Assembly: GCA_964430225.1 (NCBI GenBank)
Contig: CAYSFE010000001.1
Location: forward strand, 1-64,000
Source: CAYSFE01 sp964430225
GTDB lineage: Bacteria > Patescibacteriota > Dojkabacteria > GCA-016699595 > JBAXKR01
Length of the DNA stretch: 64,000 bases
Direction of reading: 5' to 3'
Position numbers and translations under genes: made by a program. Positions 1 to 9,194 of the stretch are shown here, one piece after another. The notes beneath the pieces were generated by a model. The model searched no databases. It had not been told where the DNA came from and saw only the letters and a list, made by a program, of their open reading frames with translations. The first letter of the stretch is position 1. Each line of letters starts with the position of its first letter.

Positions 1-26
1 AATATAGACGTAGTAGATAGAATGTA

Positions 27-1247
27 ATGCTAAATAAAATTCCATATTTAAAAGAGTTTTCTTCTAAGTCACAAAGATTCTTGTTAACACTTGGTTTTCA
101 AGATTTTCTAAGGTGGAGTAGTTTCATTTGGATTTTCTTTTCTAACTATATTAAAGCCACTGGAGTTAATTACAAAGAATTTGCTATTCTTGTTGCTTTT
201 TGGTCACTATCAAATATTATATTCTCAGTCCCTGCAGGTGCTTTATCTGATATATTAACTCGTAAACAAAGTATATTCATTGGGAGATCATTCTTTGTAA
301 TAGCAATACTTCTTTTCCTACTATTCCCAACCTTTATTGGTATAGCGCTCGGAATGATATCTTGGGGTATATCAGATAGTTTTATCTCTGCTGGTCAAGA
401 TCCTCTTACATATGAATATTTAAAAGACAATAACGAGTTAGAAAAGTATTCAAAAGCATTCGCATTCCTTACTTCAATTAAAAACCTATCAGTAGCAGTA
501 GGAGCTCTACTTGCAGGACTTGTAGCTAATTTAGACTTAAAATATGTAATGATTGGAAGTCTTTTTAATGCAGTCATATTACTAATTACTACATTTGTAC
601 TACCTAAACCAAAACAAGTTGAATTAGGGGAAAAGAAAGAATCAGATATTTGGGGAAGTATTAAAGATGGATTAAGGATTGTTAAAGGAAGTTATATTAT
701 CAAGCTACTAGTTTTCTTTGTACTATCTACTACTGCAACCTATGCAGCAATTTCTGAATTCTATACACTAACCCTAGAAAAAGTAGGTTTCAGCTATTCG
801 ATGGTAGGTGTAATAATCGTGTTTGAATCTCTATTCTACATCACTAGTGGATATATATATTCCCACTCTAAACTTAAAGACTTAAAAGAAGTAGATATTA
901 TGAAAGTCAGTGTTAGTATCTTGTTATTAGGTTTTAGTTCAATAATACTTGGGACACCTTTAACAGTAGTTTCAGGCTTCTTTATTTGTAGAATTGCTTT
1001 TGCTCTAATTGAGAATTCATATATGAATATGGTTCAAAAGCATGCTGATAATAAGGTAAGAGCAACGATATTATCATTTGTAATGTTACCTAGAAACTTA
1101 GTAAACATAATTCTCTCGTTTAGTGTGGGTGCATTAATAGACAGAGGATTTTACTTTCAATCTTTCTTAGTTCCAACTACTGTAACATTTGCATTCCTTT
1201 TCTTCCTAGTAGTAATAGGAAAGAATAGGTCTAGAAAGATTGCCTAG
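27..1247 (+). CDS. MFS transporter
   Basis: A 406-residue integral membrane protein with about twelve hydrophobic segments, the usual length and topology of a major facilitator superfamily permease. Between the second and third helices it has a motif-A-like loop (G-A-L-S-D-I-L-T-R-K, about residues 72-82), the family signature. A hydrophilic loop near residues 195-215 (QVELGEKKESD) fits the central cytoplasmic loop between the two six-helix halves. Substrate cannot be told; drug or metabolite export is the usual role of such single genes. No Shine-Dalgarno precedes the ATG. The stop overlaps the stop of the convergent gene by 4 nt. Confidence 0.85.
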   Translation: MLNKIPYLKEFSSKSQRFLLTLGFQDFLRWSSFIWIFFSNYIKATGVNYKEFAILVAFWSLSNIIFSVPAGALSDILTRKQSIFIGRSFFVIAILLFLLFPTFIGIALGMISWGISDSFISAGQDPLTYEYLKDNNELEKYSKAFAFLTSIKNLSVAVGALLAGLVANLDLKYVMIGSLFNAVILLITTFVLPKPKQVELGEKKESDIWGSIKDGLRIVKGSYIIKLLVFFVLSTTATYAAISEFYTLTLEKVGFSYSMVGVIIVFESLFYITSGYIYSHSKLKDLKEVDIMKVSVSILLLGFSSIILGTPLTVVSGFFICRIAFALIENSYMNMVQKHADNKVRATILSFVMLPRNLVNIILSFSVGALIDRGFYFQSFLVPTTVTFAFLFFLVVIGKNRSRKIA

Positions 1248-2062
1248 ACCAGTTTATCTTGAAAGTTTGAATAAGCTGGCATTTCACTTAACCAAGATTT
1301 CTTTAACATTGCATAGGCCTTTTTCTCAAGTACTCTATATTTTTCAATAATTTTATTTTCTGTACACCACTCTATCAATACTTCTTTACTACTAAAAATC
1401 AAACTACTCTTTGGTCTGTCACTTCCTTCACTAGAATTCATAGTGGAATTATAAATTACAGCTATCCCATCTTCATCCACTGCTATAAAATAATCATTGT
1501 AATAAACTCTCCCAGCAGGATGAATATCATAGTATTGACTTAATTCAACATATCTATCAAAAGTACTTGGCCTCAGAATCCACTTTGGAACTCCTAACTC
1601 TAAATATGTTTTCTCATATGGAGTAAAAGGACTTTGCTCCCTACCTAAAGTATCTAAAATTACAACCATTAGTAGTGACTGACAAAAATCTCTTCGCATA
1701 GCAATAAAGTCACAAGCATCTCTTATTCCTGAATCTCCATCTTTTCTTCTCCAAATAATCTTTCCAAACCCATTTAATGAATTCTGTTTTTTTAAGTCAT
1801 CTTTTGTAAATAAATTACCATCACTACCTAATGCAACCTTAACTGCTTCAATATCTGATTCAGGCAAAAAAGACGTCTGTAAAGATTTTTCCATATACTT
1901 ATTAAAGTCATCGATGATTCGTTTTAAAAATGGGTGAACAATAACATCTTTTGTGCCTAATAAGGTTAATTCCAAACCATCTGTAACACCTTCCCCTGGA
2001 ACTGCCATATGTATCTCATAATATTTATATTCAGATTCTATCACTCTTTTTTCCATATTCAA
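1244..2062 (-). CDS. hypothetical protein
   Basis: A 272-residue soluble protein with no signal peptide or membrane segment and no family I recognise. It has mixed alpha/beta composition and several aromatic-rich stretches in the C-terminal half (for example YYDIHPAGRVYYNDYF near residues 175-190). Two in-frame ATGs lie two codons apart (2062 and 2056), and either could be the start. It is convergent with the MFS gene (4-nt overlap) and divergent from alaS, whose promoter occupies the 43-nt gap. Its length, clean boundaries and lack of a rival frame support a real gene; function unknown. Confidence 0.7.
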   Translation of the reverse strand: MNMEKRVIESEYKYYEIHMAVPGEGVTDGLELTLLGTKDVIVHPFLKRIIDDFNKYMEKSLQTSFLPESDIEAVKVALGSDGNLFTKDDLKKQNSLNGFGKIIWRRKDGDSGIRDACDFIAMRRDFCQSLLMVVILDTLGREQSPFTPYEKTYLELGVPKWILRPSTFDRYVELSQYYDIHPAGRVYYNDYFIAVDEDGIAVIYNSTMNSSEGSDRPKSSLIFSSKEVLIEWCTENKIIEKYRVLEKKAYAMLKKSWLSEMPAYSNFQDKLV

Positions 2063-2070
2063 GAATATCT

Positions 2071-2105
2071 AAGACAAAAAGGTAGAATTGAGATAAAATA
2101 CCTTT
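2071..2105 (+). promoter_or_regulatory. alaS promoter, probably leaderless
   Basis: A -10-like TAAAAT at 2094-2099 lies 17 nt after a weak -35 (AAGACA, 2071-2076) and ends 6 nt before the alaS ATG at 2106. A start at the usual +7 would place the mRNA 5' end at the initiation codon. There is no Shine-Dalgarno sequence. Position is read directly; leaderless initiation is inferred. Confidence 0.5.
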
Positions 2106-4061
2106 ATGTCACATTTTTCAGATGTTAAAAACTCATTTCTCAATTTCTATAGTGATCCTACTCGTAAACATGCAGTCATAGAAGGGACTCCACTAGTAGC
2201 TTTAAACGATCCTACACTTCTGTTTGTAAACTCAGGTATGTTTCCACTAGTCCCATATTTAAGTGGAGATGTTGCTCACCCTATGGGAAAGAGAATTTGT
2301 AATGTACAAAGAAGTATTAGAACAGATCCTGAAGACTTTGAAGAGATAGGGGATAAAAGACACACAACAGTTTTTAATATGTTAGGTAATTGGAGTTTAG
2401 GAGACTACTTTAAAAAAGATCAGATACATAATGTTCTTAAGCTATATGTAGATGTATTTAAACTAGATCCAAATAGAATATTTGTATCTGTATTTGAAGG
2501 TAATGATGCAGCACCTAAAGACGAGGAGAGTATTCAAACATGGAAAGATGCATTTAAGGAATATGGAATAGATGCAGAGTATTCAGAAGATCCAACTGAC
2601 ATTCGCATTAACTTTGATGAAAAAGGTAATCTAAAGAAAAGAGAAGAAGGTTCTACGGGACTCTATAAACAAGTAAAGATATTTAGCTATCCAGAAAAGA
2701 AGAATTGGTGGAAGAGAGGATATGCTCCAGGAGAATTAGGGGGACCAGATAGTGAAATGTTTTTTGATTTAGGTAAAGAAGCAGAAGATTATGAGGAAGG
2801 AGATAAGATTCACATAAACTCAGATAATGGAAGGTTTCTTGAAATAGGGAACTCTGTTTTTATGCAATACAAACTTGATGAGAATTTAAAGTGGAAAGAA
2901 CTTTCTCAAAAGAATGTAGATTTTGGAGGAGGACTAGAGCGAGTAATGATATGTCAACTTAACATGAAGAATGGAACTAACGACATATTTGACATAGAGA
3001 TATTTACTCCATTTATAACTAAACTAGAAGAAATATCAGGGCTTAAATACAAGGATGAAAAAGAGAAAAAAAGTGAAGCATTAAAAGCATTTAGAATAGT
3101 AAGTGATCACATGAGAGCAGCTATACTTTTAATGGGTGACTCTGTAATACCATCAAACAAAGAACATGGATATGTTTTAAGACGATTCATTAGAAGAGCA
3201 ATACGATTTGGAATGACTTTAGGAATATCTACTAACTTCACTAAGGACCTTGCTAGCTATGTAATAGAACAAATTAAGACAGATGAACCTCAACTAGAAA
3301 CAAACAAAGAAAATATATTAATGGAATTAGAAAAAGAAGAGATTAAGTTTAGAAATACACTTGAAGTCGGATTAAGAGAATTCAACAAGATGAAAGAGAC
3401 TAACTCAACACTAACTGGGAGAGATGCTTTCTATCTATTTGAAAGTTTTGGGTTTCCACTAGAAATGAGCTTAGAAGAACTTTCTTTAACAAAAGAAGAA
3501 AAAGAACAAGTAATTAAGGAATTTAATACTCTACAAAAAAATCATCAAGATCTTTCAAGAAGCGGTTCTGAAAAGAAATTCAAAGGAGGACTCGCTGACA
3601 CATCAGAGATTACTACAGCACTTCATACAACTCATCATCTGCTTTTAGCAGGACTTCAAAAAATAGTCTCAAAAGATATTCATCAAAGAGGAAGTAATAT
3701 TACAACTGAAAGATTAAGAATAGACTTTAACTATGGAACTAAGCTTACTCCAGAACAACAATCTCAAATTGAGAAACAAGTAAATGAATGGATAGATAAA
3801 AAGCTTATTGTAGAGAGACTAGAATTAAGTAAAGAAGAAGCTGAGAAGTTAGGGGCAGAACATGAGTTTGGTGCTAAATATGGAGATATTGTTACAGTGT
3901 ATAGGATTAAAGATGGTGTAGAAGATATTTCTAAAGAGTTTTGTGGAGGTCCTCATGTAACTAATACTTCTCAAATAGGGAACTTAGGTAAATTTAAAAT
4001 ACTAAAAGAAGAAAGTTCAAGTTCTGGAATAAGGAGAATAAAAGCAACTTTAGTAAAATAA
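2106..4061 (+). CDS. alaS: Alanyl-tRNA synthetase, C-terminally short form
   Basis: Charges tRNA-Ala with alanine in the cytoplasm. The N-terminal half is the class II catalytic domain (N-terminal VNSGMFPLVPYL region, motif 2 around RHTTVFNMLGNWSLGDYF, motif 3 around GGGLERVM), followed by the helical tRNA-recognition domain. The C-terminal third is the editing domain, with the zinc-site elements HTTHH (about residue 510) and CGGPH (about 617). The protein stops right after the editing domain at 651 residues, about 220 short of the usual 870, so the DHHA1/C-Ala region is absent. There is no sign of frameshift: the stop is clean and the next 50 nt are intergenic. Naturally trimmed AlaRS forms are known, so I take it as functional. 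Confidence 0.95.
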   Translation: MSHFSDVKNSFLNFYSDPTRKHAVIEGTPLVALNDPTLLFVNSGMFPLVPYLSGDVAHPMGKRICNVQRSIRTDPEDFEEIGDKRHTTVFNMLGNWSLGDYFKKDQIHNVLKLYVDVFKLDPNRIFVSVFEGNDAAPKDEESIQTWKDAFKEYGIDAEYSEDPTDIRINFDEKGNLKKREEGSTGLYKQVKIFSYPEKKNWWKRGYAPGELGGPDSEMFFDLGKEAEDYEEGDKIHINSDNGRFLEIGNSVFMQYKLDENLKWKELSQKNVDFGGGLERVMICQLNMKNGTNDIFDIEIFTPFITKLEEISGLKYKDEKEKKSEALKAFRIVSDHMRAAILLMGDSVIPSNKEHGYVLRRFIRRAIRFGMTLGISTNFTKDLASYVIEQIKTDEPQLETNKENILMELEKEEIKFRNTLEVGLREFNKMKETNSTLTGRDAFYLFESFGFPLEMSLEELSLTKEEKEQVIKEFNTLQKNHQDLSRSGSEKKFKGGLADTSEITTALHTTHHLLLAGLQKIVSKDIHQRGSNITTERLRIDFNYGTKLTPEQQSQIEKQVNEWIDKKLIVERLELSKEEAEKLGAEHEFGAKYGDIVTVYRIKDGVEDISKEFCGGPHVTNTSQIGNLGKFKILKEESSSSGIRRIKATLVK

Positions 4062-4112
4062 TCCAACAAAAAGTGTTAGAATCCATCCACTTAAAGTAAT
4101 TACTCTTTTTAT

Positions 4113-4847
4113 ATGGCCGAATCTGGAATTAAACATATTGCCCATGACTTTGACGATACCTTTTTTCTAACAAGCAGACATTTTCATGACCGTATTGCTG
4201 GAACAGCAGAATATTTAGATCGTTTTCTCAAAGCTGGACAAGTAGAATTAAGATAAAAAGTATTAGGAGCAATCCTTGTTGCAAAAAGTAGGCATGCGGT
4301 ACATCCTGGTATGATTCTAAGTTCAGTAACTGATTCATTCAATGCTGAATATCCTAGTTTACAGAAAGAAGTTAGTAAGGCTATGAGAATATTAAAAACA
4401 GCATGGAAAGATGTTCCTGAACTATTTCCAGGAACTCAAGAATATCTAAGATTTGCAACTATGGAAAAATTACTTTTAACAGTATCCACAAACGCTTTAC
4501 CTACATGGACTAGATTTAAAGTTGCAAGAATCAATCAAGAAGATGATTTAATTGATCCTAAAAATGTGTTTTGTGTTCCAGTTACAAGAAGAAAAGAAAA
4601 AAGAGATTGGGAAAAACTAATAAAAATAGGCAGATATCCTGTTAGTCGGGTTGCAGGTATGGGTGATGACAAAGAAGCAGATCTTAATTCAATGCACGAT
4701 GCTGGAATAGAAAGACTAATTTTAGTTGACGTAGGTCAACCTAATGTTAATAGAGGAAAAGTAATAAAGCCAGAAATTATATTTTCTACAGTAACACATC
4801 ACGAACAATCAATTGAAATAGTAACGAAATGGTTAAAAGGTACTTAA
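4113..4847 (+). pseudogene. HAD-superfamily hydrolase interrupted by an in-frame TAA
   Basis: An ATG at 4113 opens a frame that begins like a HAD hydrolase: the nucleophile motif DFDDT lies about residues 11-15. At 4254-4256 the frame meets TAA, and the same frame then continues unbroken from 4257 to 4847. An internal ATG at 4311 would give a 178-residue product lacking the catalytic aspartates. The downstream part contains the expected C-terminal HAD motif (GMGDDKEADLNSMHDAG, a motif-IV-like acidic site followed by the typical helix). The stop is therefore a nonsense codon and not a frameshift. Options are recent pseudogenisation, readthrough, or a base-call error; I cannot choose between them. 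Confidence 0.7.
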
Positions 4848-4848
4848 G

Positions 4849-4883
4849 TTACCAAATACTTAATCTTTTGTTAAACTAGACAT
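4849..4883 (+). promoter_or_regulatory. Promoter, probably leaderless
   Basis: TTACCA (4849-4854), a 17-nt spacer and TAAACT (4872-4877) form a sigma-70-like promoter whose -10 ends 6 nt before the ATG at 4884, the same geometry as at alaS and rpmI. Confidence 0.45.
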
Positions 4884-5516
4884 ATGAAGAACATATATTT
4901 AGTAAGACATGGACAAACTGATGCAAATAGAGAGAAGCTTTGGATAGGAGCTAGATCTCTATACAAACTCAATAAAGATGGAAGAATAGAGGCTATGGAA
5001 GCAGGAGTACATTTAAGAGACCTTGATCTTGATAGTAGCTCTATATATGCATCTCCCGTAGTTAGAGCTTTTCAATCAGCTCAACTCATAGCTACTAAAC
5101 TTTCTTTACCTATTGTTCCAGTACCTAATCTATCTGAAATGTTTTTTGGAGATATTGATGGAATAGGGGAAGATGAATTCAAATCTAACTTTCCCGTAGA
5201 TTATCAAGAATGGGTAAAGAGTAGTTTACTCTTTAGTCCACCTAATGGAGAAACTGGTACGAGATTTTTTAATAGAGCTATCTCTGCTATCGAACAGCTT
5301 TCATATGAAGCTGATACAAAAGATGTGATCATAGTTACTCACTCTGGTATTGTTAAGATGTTCTTAGCTAAAGTACTAAATGCTGATTTAAATATTGGAT
5401 GGAGAAATTTAAAACTCCCTGAAACACCTACTGGATCTATTTCCAAATTTTCTCTTAAAGATGGTAAATATTCTTACTTAGAAACATTTACTTATCATAG
5501 TTCTATCGATGGATAA
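4884..5516 (+). CDS. Histidine phosphatase family protein
   Basis: A 210-residue cytosolic enzyme of the phosphoglycerate mutase-like histidine phosphatase superfamily. The phosphohistidine motif L-V-R-H-G-Q-T lies at residues 6-12, the acidic residue region at LSEMFFGDIDG (about 84-94), and the second catalytic histidine in VTHSGIVKMFL (about 152-162). Family members hydrolyse phosphomonoesters such as phosphosugars or nucleotide precursors; the substrate here is not determined. It overlaps murB by 8 nt (ATGGATAA arrangement), so the two are almost certainly co-transcribed. It has its own promoter with no Shine-Dalgarno. Confidence 0.88.
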   Translation: MKNIYLVRHGQTDANREKLWIGARSLYKLNKDGRIEAMEAGVHLRDLDLDSSSIYASPVVRAFQSAQLIATKLSLPIVPVPNLSEMFFGDIDGIGEDEFKSNFPVDYQEWVKSSLLFSPPNGETGTRFFNRAISAIEQLSYEADTKDVIIVTHSGIVKMFLAKVLNADLNIGWRNLKLPETPTGSISKFSLKDGKYSYLETFTYHSSIDG

Positions 5517-6561
5517 ACAAACAAACTTTCCTCTAAAGAATGTCTCCTGGGTAAAGATAGGGGGTTTAGCTCTAGAATTCATTGAGTGTAAAAGTGATTC
5601 TGAATTTAAGGATATTTTAAAAGAAAGTTTCAGTAAGGGTAAAAGCTTTGAGATATTAGGATGGGGAGCTAACACTTTAATATCAGATAACGGGATAGAC
5701 TCTACTGTCATTAAAAATTCAAGTAATCAAATAGACATACTTGGGAAAGGTAATGTAGAGATTACTTCTTCAGACAAAGAAGATGAAAAAGAACTTTCTG
5801 ATTCAAGACTTGTAGTTCTTAAAACAGACGGTACGTTTAGAGGAATTGAGTTTAAAGATCTAGACTATGACGAAAGTGATAAAGAGATTGTAAAAGTAAA
5901 AGTAAGTTCTGGACTATCTCTTCCGATGGCTATAAATACACTAATAAACAGAGGATTAACAGGTTTACAATGGTTTAGTGGTATACCAGGACAAATGGGA
6001 GCAGCGGTATATAACAATATTCATGGGGGAACTCATTTGCTATCTGAATATATTGATAGTGTAGATATTTTAACTCCAGATGGTATTGAGCAAACATATT
6101 CAAATGAAGATATGAAATTTAAATATGACGAATCAATACTACATACAAATAAAGGGATAATTACAGCTGTTACATTAAAGCTTAGAATAGGTGATAAAGA
6201 TAAAGCACTATATACATCTCGTGAATGGGCTAAAAGAAAAGTATCCCAACCAAAGAATTCACTTGGATCAACATTCAAAAATATTTCTAAAGAAGATCAA
6301 ATGAGATTAGGTTTTCCAACTCCAAGTATTGGATATTTAGTAGAGCATAAGCTTATGATGAGTGGATACAGAGTAGGAGATGCACAAATAGCCCCAACCT
6401 CGAATAACTTCATAATCAATCTAGGACATGCTAAAGCTTCAGATTACTTAGAAATAATCAGAAAAGTTAAGAAAGAATCTTACGAGAAATTTGGATTAAC
6501 CTTAGTACCAGAAATTTTCTTTAAAGGTTTCTCTAAGGACGAATTACTTGGTGTTGTCTAA
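5509..6561 (+). CDS. murB: UDP-N-acetylenolpyruvoylglucosamine reductase
   Basis: FAD-dependent reduction of UDP-GlcNAc-enolpyruvate to UDP-MurNAc in peptidoglycan synthesis. The 350-residue protein shows the FAD-binding region (LGWGANTLISDNG, residues 46-58, where most MurBs have GGGSN), the substrate loop GLQWFSGIPGQMGAAVYNN (about 150-168), the catalytic serine in NSLGSTFKN (about 246-254) and a C-terminal E in VPEIFF. About 40 extra acidic residues (roughly 80-125) separate the two FAD-domain strands. The ATG lies inside the 3' end of the upstream phosphatase gene (8-nt overlap). Its end overlaps the convergent next gene by 29 nt. Confidence 0.92.
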   Translation: MDKQTNFPLKNVSWVKIGGLALEFIECKSDSEFKDILKESFSKGKSFEILGWGANTLISDNGIDSTVIKNSSNQIDILGKGNVEITSSDKEDEKELSDSRLVVLKTDGTFRGIEFKDLDYDESDKEIVKVKVSSGLSLPMAINTLINRGLTGLQWFSGIPGQMGAAVYNNIHGGTHLLSEYIDSVDILTPDGIEQTYSNEDMKFKYDESILHTNKGIITAVTLKLRIGDKDKALYTSREWAKRKVSQPKNSLGSTFKNISKEDQMRLGFPTPSIGYLVEHKLMMSGYRVGDAQIAPTSNNFIINLGHAKASDYLEIIRKVKKESYEKFGLTLVPEIFFKGFSKDELLGVV

Positions 6562-7033
6562 AACTCGACAAATTATTATCTAAGTGCTTTTCTAAAAATT
6601 CAATTTCTTCCCTTAAATGATAATGATTAGCCATATATGGAAACAATCTTTCTGATTTAGCACGGTATTGGTCCTTAATATTATCTTTCATTTCTTTAAT
6701 CACAAGTATCTGCTTAATGCATTCCTTTAATTCTATTTTTAATACATCTAAAATTATTTTAATACTCCTATTACCATTATGTGGTTTGAATTTTGCTTCT
6801 AATGAATTTAGCCTTATTTCTAAACCATAGTATTTTTCTAGAAATATACTTACTACTTTTCTTAATGTCAGTCTTCGCTTTGCAAATGGCCCCGTCCTTT
6901 CTCTCATTAAATCAATAAAACTTTCTCCTTCTCTGTATCTCTCAGAAAGAGTCTTATGTTGAGTCGTAGGATTTTTAGTCAAAACCGATTCTAATGTTGT
7001 ATCCTTAGTGACAATAATATCCATATATTTCAA
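6533..7033 (-). CDS. hypothetical helical protein
   Basis: A 166-residue, strongly charged and predicted mostly helical protein; no family recognised. The middle and C-terminal parts (residues 70-155) look like two or three long amphipathic helices rich in K, E, L and I, possibly coiled coil. An early basic patch (RERTGPFAKRRLTLRK, about 44-59) could touch nucleic acid or a partner, which is speculation. It overlaps murB tail-to-tail by 29 nt and lies 19 nt downstream of another small coiled-coil gene on the same strand, so the two probably form an operon. Confidence 0.65.
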   Translation of the reverse strand: MKYMDIIVTKDTTLESVLTKNPTTQHKTLSERYREGESFIDLMRERTGPFAKRRLTLRKVVSIFLEKYYGLEIRLNSLEAKFKPHNGNRSIKIILDVLKIELKECIKQILVIKEMKDNIKDQYRAKSERLFPYMANHYHLREEIEFLEKHLDNNLSSFRQHQVIRP

Positions 7034-7052
7034 ATTAATAAGTAATATTACT

Positions 7053-7394
7053 CTAAATATTTAATATTCTCTCAATCTTTTCAACCCTTTTAATAACTTC
7101 TTCATCCTCATCATAATTTTGCATTATTCCCTCCTTTTGATCTTCAACCGTCAATTCTAATTGAGACAATCGCAGTTTTAATAACCGTAACATTTCATTT
7201 AATTTATTTATACTTTGTTCAAAGAAATCAATTCTTTCAGCAATATCAGATAGTTTAGGGTTCACATATTCTTTAAAATCTTTAAGATCCGTTGAAGTAT
7301 TTATAGAATTATCTAATATCTCCCTTATATATGGATCCAGAATTTTCATTAGAAAAAGATTAACATTTAAGTTACTATCTGTGAAGAATACCAA
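7053..7394 (-). CDS. hypothetical coiled-coil protein
   Basis: A 113-residue protein dominated by heptad-like stretches (residues about 45-85 and 95-112, with I/L/M spaced 3-4 apart and many E/K). No signal peptide or recognised domain. The ATG at 7394 is the longest start; an alternative at 7349 (MKILDPYIREILD) would remove a hydrophobic, poorly charged N-terminus and looks equally plausible. It is divergent from mutL across a 39-nt gap and precedes the 166-residue helical gene by 19 nt, suggesting that the two products act together. Function unknown. Confidence 0.6.
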   Translation of the reverse strand: MVFFTDSNLNVNLFLMKILDPYIREILDNSINTSTDLKDFKEYVNPKLSDIAERIDFFEQSINKLNEMLRLLKLRLSQLELTVEDQKEGIMQNYDEDEEVIKRVEKIERILNI

Positions 7395-7433
7395 ACCCTA
7401 TATTAGACAAGGATTAGAAGAACATTAGATTAA

Positions 7434-9194
7434 ATGAACAGGATACATAAGCTTCCACAAAACCTAATAAATCAAATAGCTGCAGGAGAGGTTGTAGAAA
7501 GGCCATCATCAGTACTTAAGGAGCTTTTAGAAAACAGTATTGACGCTGGATCAACAGAGATAGATATAAAGATAAAAGGGGGAGGAGTACAACTGGTAGA
7601 GATATCAGACAATGGATCTGGAATTAGTAGAGATGATATAGATATGGTATTTGAATCTCATGCAACTAGTAAGATAAGTGATTTAAATGATCTTTACTCA
7701 ATTAGTAGTTTTGGATTTAGAGGTGAAGCACTTTCCACAATAGCCTCTATTTCAAACATAGATCTTGAAACAAAGTTTGAAGGGGAAACAGGTATAAGGA
7801 TAAAAGTAAAAGAAGGAAGGATTATTGATAAGAAATCATCCAGTAGACAAAGTGGAACAAACATAGTTGTTACCGATCTTTTCTATAACGTTCCAGCACG
7901 TAGGAAATTCTTAAAATCAGAATCTACTGAAAAGAATCATATATTAGATACATTTTTAAATATTGCAACAATTGAATACAAAGTAGCATTTAAGATAACT
8001 ATAGATGAAAAGGTCATATATACCCTTCCTTCAAGAAATTCTTTAATAGAAAGAATTGAGGATATATTCAAATACAAGAAGGAGGACTTAATAGAGATAA
8101 AATATGATGGGAATATTAAGATATATGGATATATTGCTCACCCTAGAATTTGTAGATCAGTAAAAACCAACTCATATATCTTTGTAAATGAAAGATGTAT
8201 CAAAGATCCACTAATACATAAAGCAATCACACAGTCATATATAGGTTTCATGCCAAGAGATCTTTACCCAATATACTTCTTAGATATTCATATAGATCCA
8301 TCAAAAGTAGACGTAAATGTTCACCCTAGGAAACTAGAAGTAAAATGGGATAACTCACAAGAAATTTTTAACAGTGTATATACCTCAGTAAAGGGAAATT
8401 TAGAAAATACTTTAAGATCTGAAACAAAAGGTAAATTAGAGTTTAATTCTCCCGTCCCTAACTACACCCCTAAAACCACTTTTTTAAATAGACATCCTGA
8501 TAACAAAAAAGTAAGTACTTCTAATAATGAAAATACATTCTTTCGACCATACTTAAGTTTTGGTAAAGATAATGTTTCAAATGTAATTGATAATGGACCA
8601 TCAGTACTTCCATATAGATCAGTAAATCAATACTTAGAAACATATTTAATAGTAGAGTATGAGAACAAAATACAAATAATAGATCAACATGCAGCAGCAG
8701 AAAGAATCACATATGATATCTTAAAAGAAAAATTTGATAAGGGTAACTTTTCTAAAACAAATTTACTCATTCCATACGAACTAAATTTAAGTCCTAAGCA
8801 AAAGAATTCCATTAAGGATATGGTTGAGATCTTTACAAAACTTGGGATAGATATTGAGCAAACTGGTAGTGGTGACTATTCTGTAGTATCACTCCCTTCA
8901 GAATTATCTAGTTCTAAGACAAGTAATATTATTGAAGATACATTAAGTGAACTTGGAGAAGAAGATATGAGTTTAGGAAGTTTGAATAAGAAAATTGAGA
9001 AGATAATTGCTACAATAGCTTGTCATAGTTCTATAAGAGGAGGAGATAATTTAAGTAGATATGAAATGGATGATCTACTTAAAAAACTATACATGACTAA
9101 GAATCCATATTCATGTCCTCATGGAAGACCAATAATTTGGGAGATAGATATAAAAGAACTAGAAAAGAAATTTGGAAGATCAAAATTAGCATGA
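7434..9194 (+). CDS. mutL: DNA mismatch repair protein MutL
   Basis: Links mismatch recognition to strand removal. The N-terminal GHKL ATPase has motif I (ELLENSIDAG, residues 29-38), motif II (DNGSGI, about 59-64) and motif III (FGFRGEALSTIASI, about 92-105). The C-terminal dimerisation/endonuclease domain has IIDQHAAAERITYD (about 418-431), matching the DQHA(X)2E(X)4E metal site except that the last Glu is Asp. ACHSSIRGGDNL and SCPHGRPI complete the endonuclease site. It is therefore the latent-nuclease type and not the E. coli nickless type. mutS is not in this window. The TGA stop overlaps the ATG of the next gene (ATGA at 9191-9194). Confidence 0.95.
   Translation: MNRIHKLPQNLINQIAAGEVVERPSSVLKELLENSIDAGSTEIDIKIKGGGVQLVEISDNGSGISRDDIDMVFESHATSKISDLNDLYSISSFGFRGEALSTIASISNIDLETKFEGETGIRIKVKEGRIIDKKSSSRQSGTNIVVTDLFYNVPARRKFLKSESTEKNHILDTFLNIATIEYKVAFKITIDEKVIYTLPSRNSLIERIEDIFKYKKEDLIEIKYDGNIKIYGYIAHPRICRSVKTNSYIFVNERCIKDPLIHKAITQSYIGFMPRDLYPIYFLDIHIDPSKVDVNVHPRKLEVKWDNSQEIFNSVYTSVKGNLENTLRSETKGKLEFNSPVPNYTPKTTFLNRHPDNKKVSTSNNENTFFRPYLSFGKDNVSNVIDNGPSVLPYRSVNQYLETYLIVEYENKIQIIDQHAAAERITYDILKEKFDKGNFSKTNLLIPYELNLSPKQKNSIKDMVEIFTKLGIDIEQTGSGDYSVVSLPSELSSSKTSNIIEDTLSELGEEDMSLGSLNKKIEKIIATIACHSSIRGGDNLSRYEMDDLLKKLYMTKNPYSCPHGRPIIWEIDIKELEKKFGRSKLA

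Noticed and set aside
9113..9190. Longer N-terminus for the DUF192 protein
   Set aside because: This part lies inside the conserved mutL C-terminus and would put a basic stretch before the anchor; ATGA coupling at 9191 is simpler.
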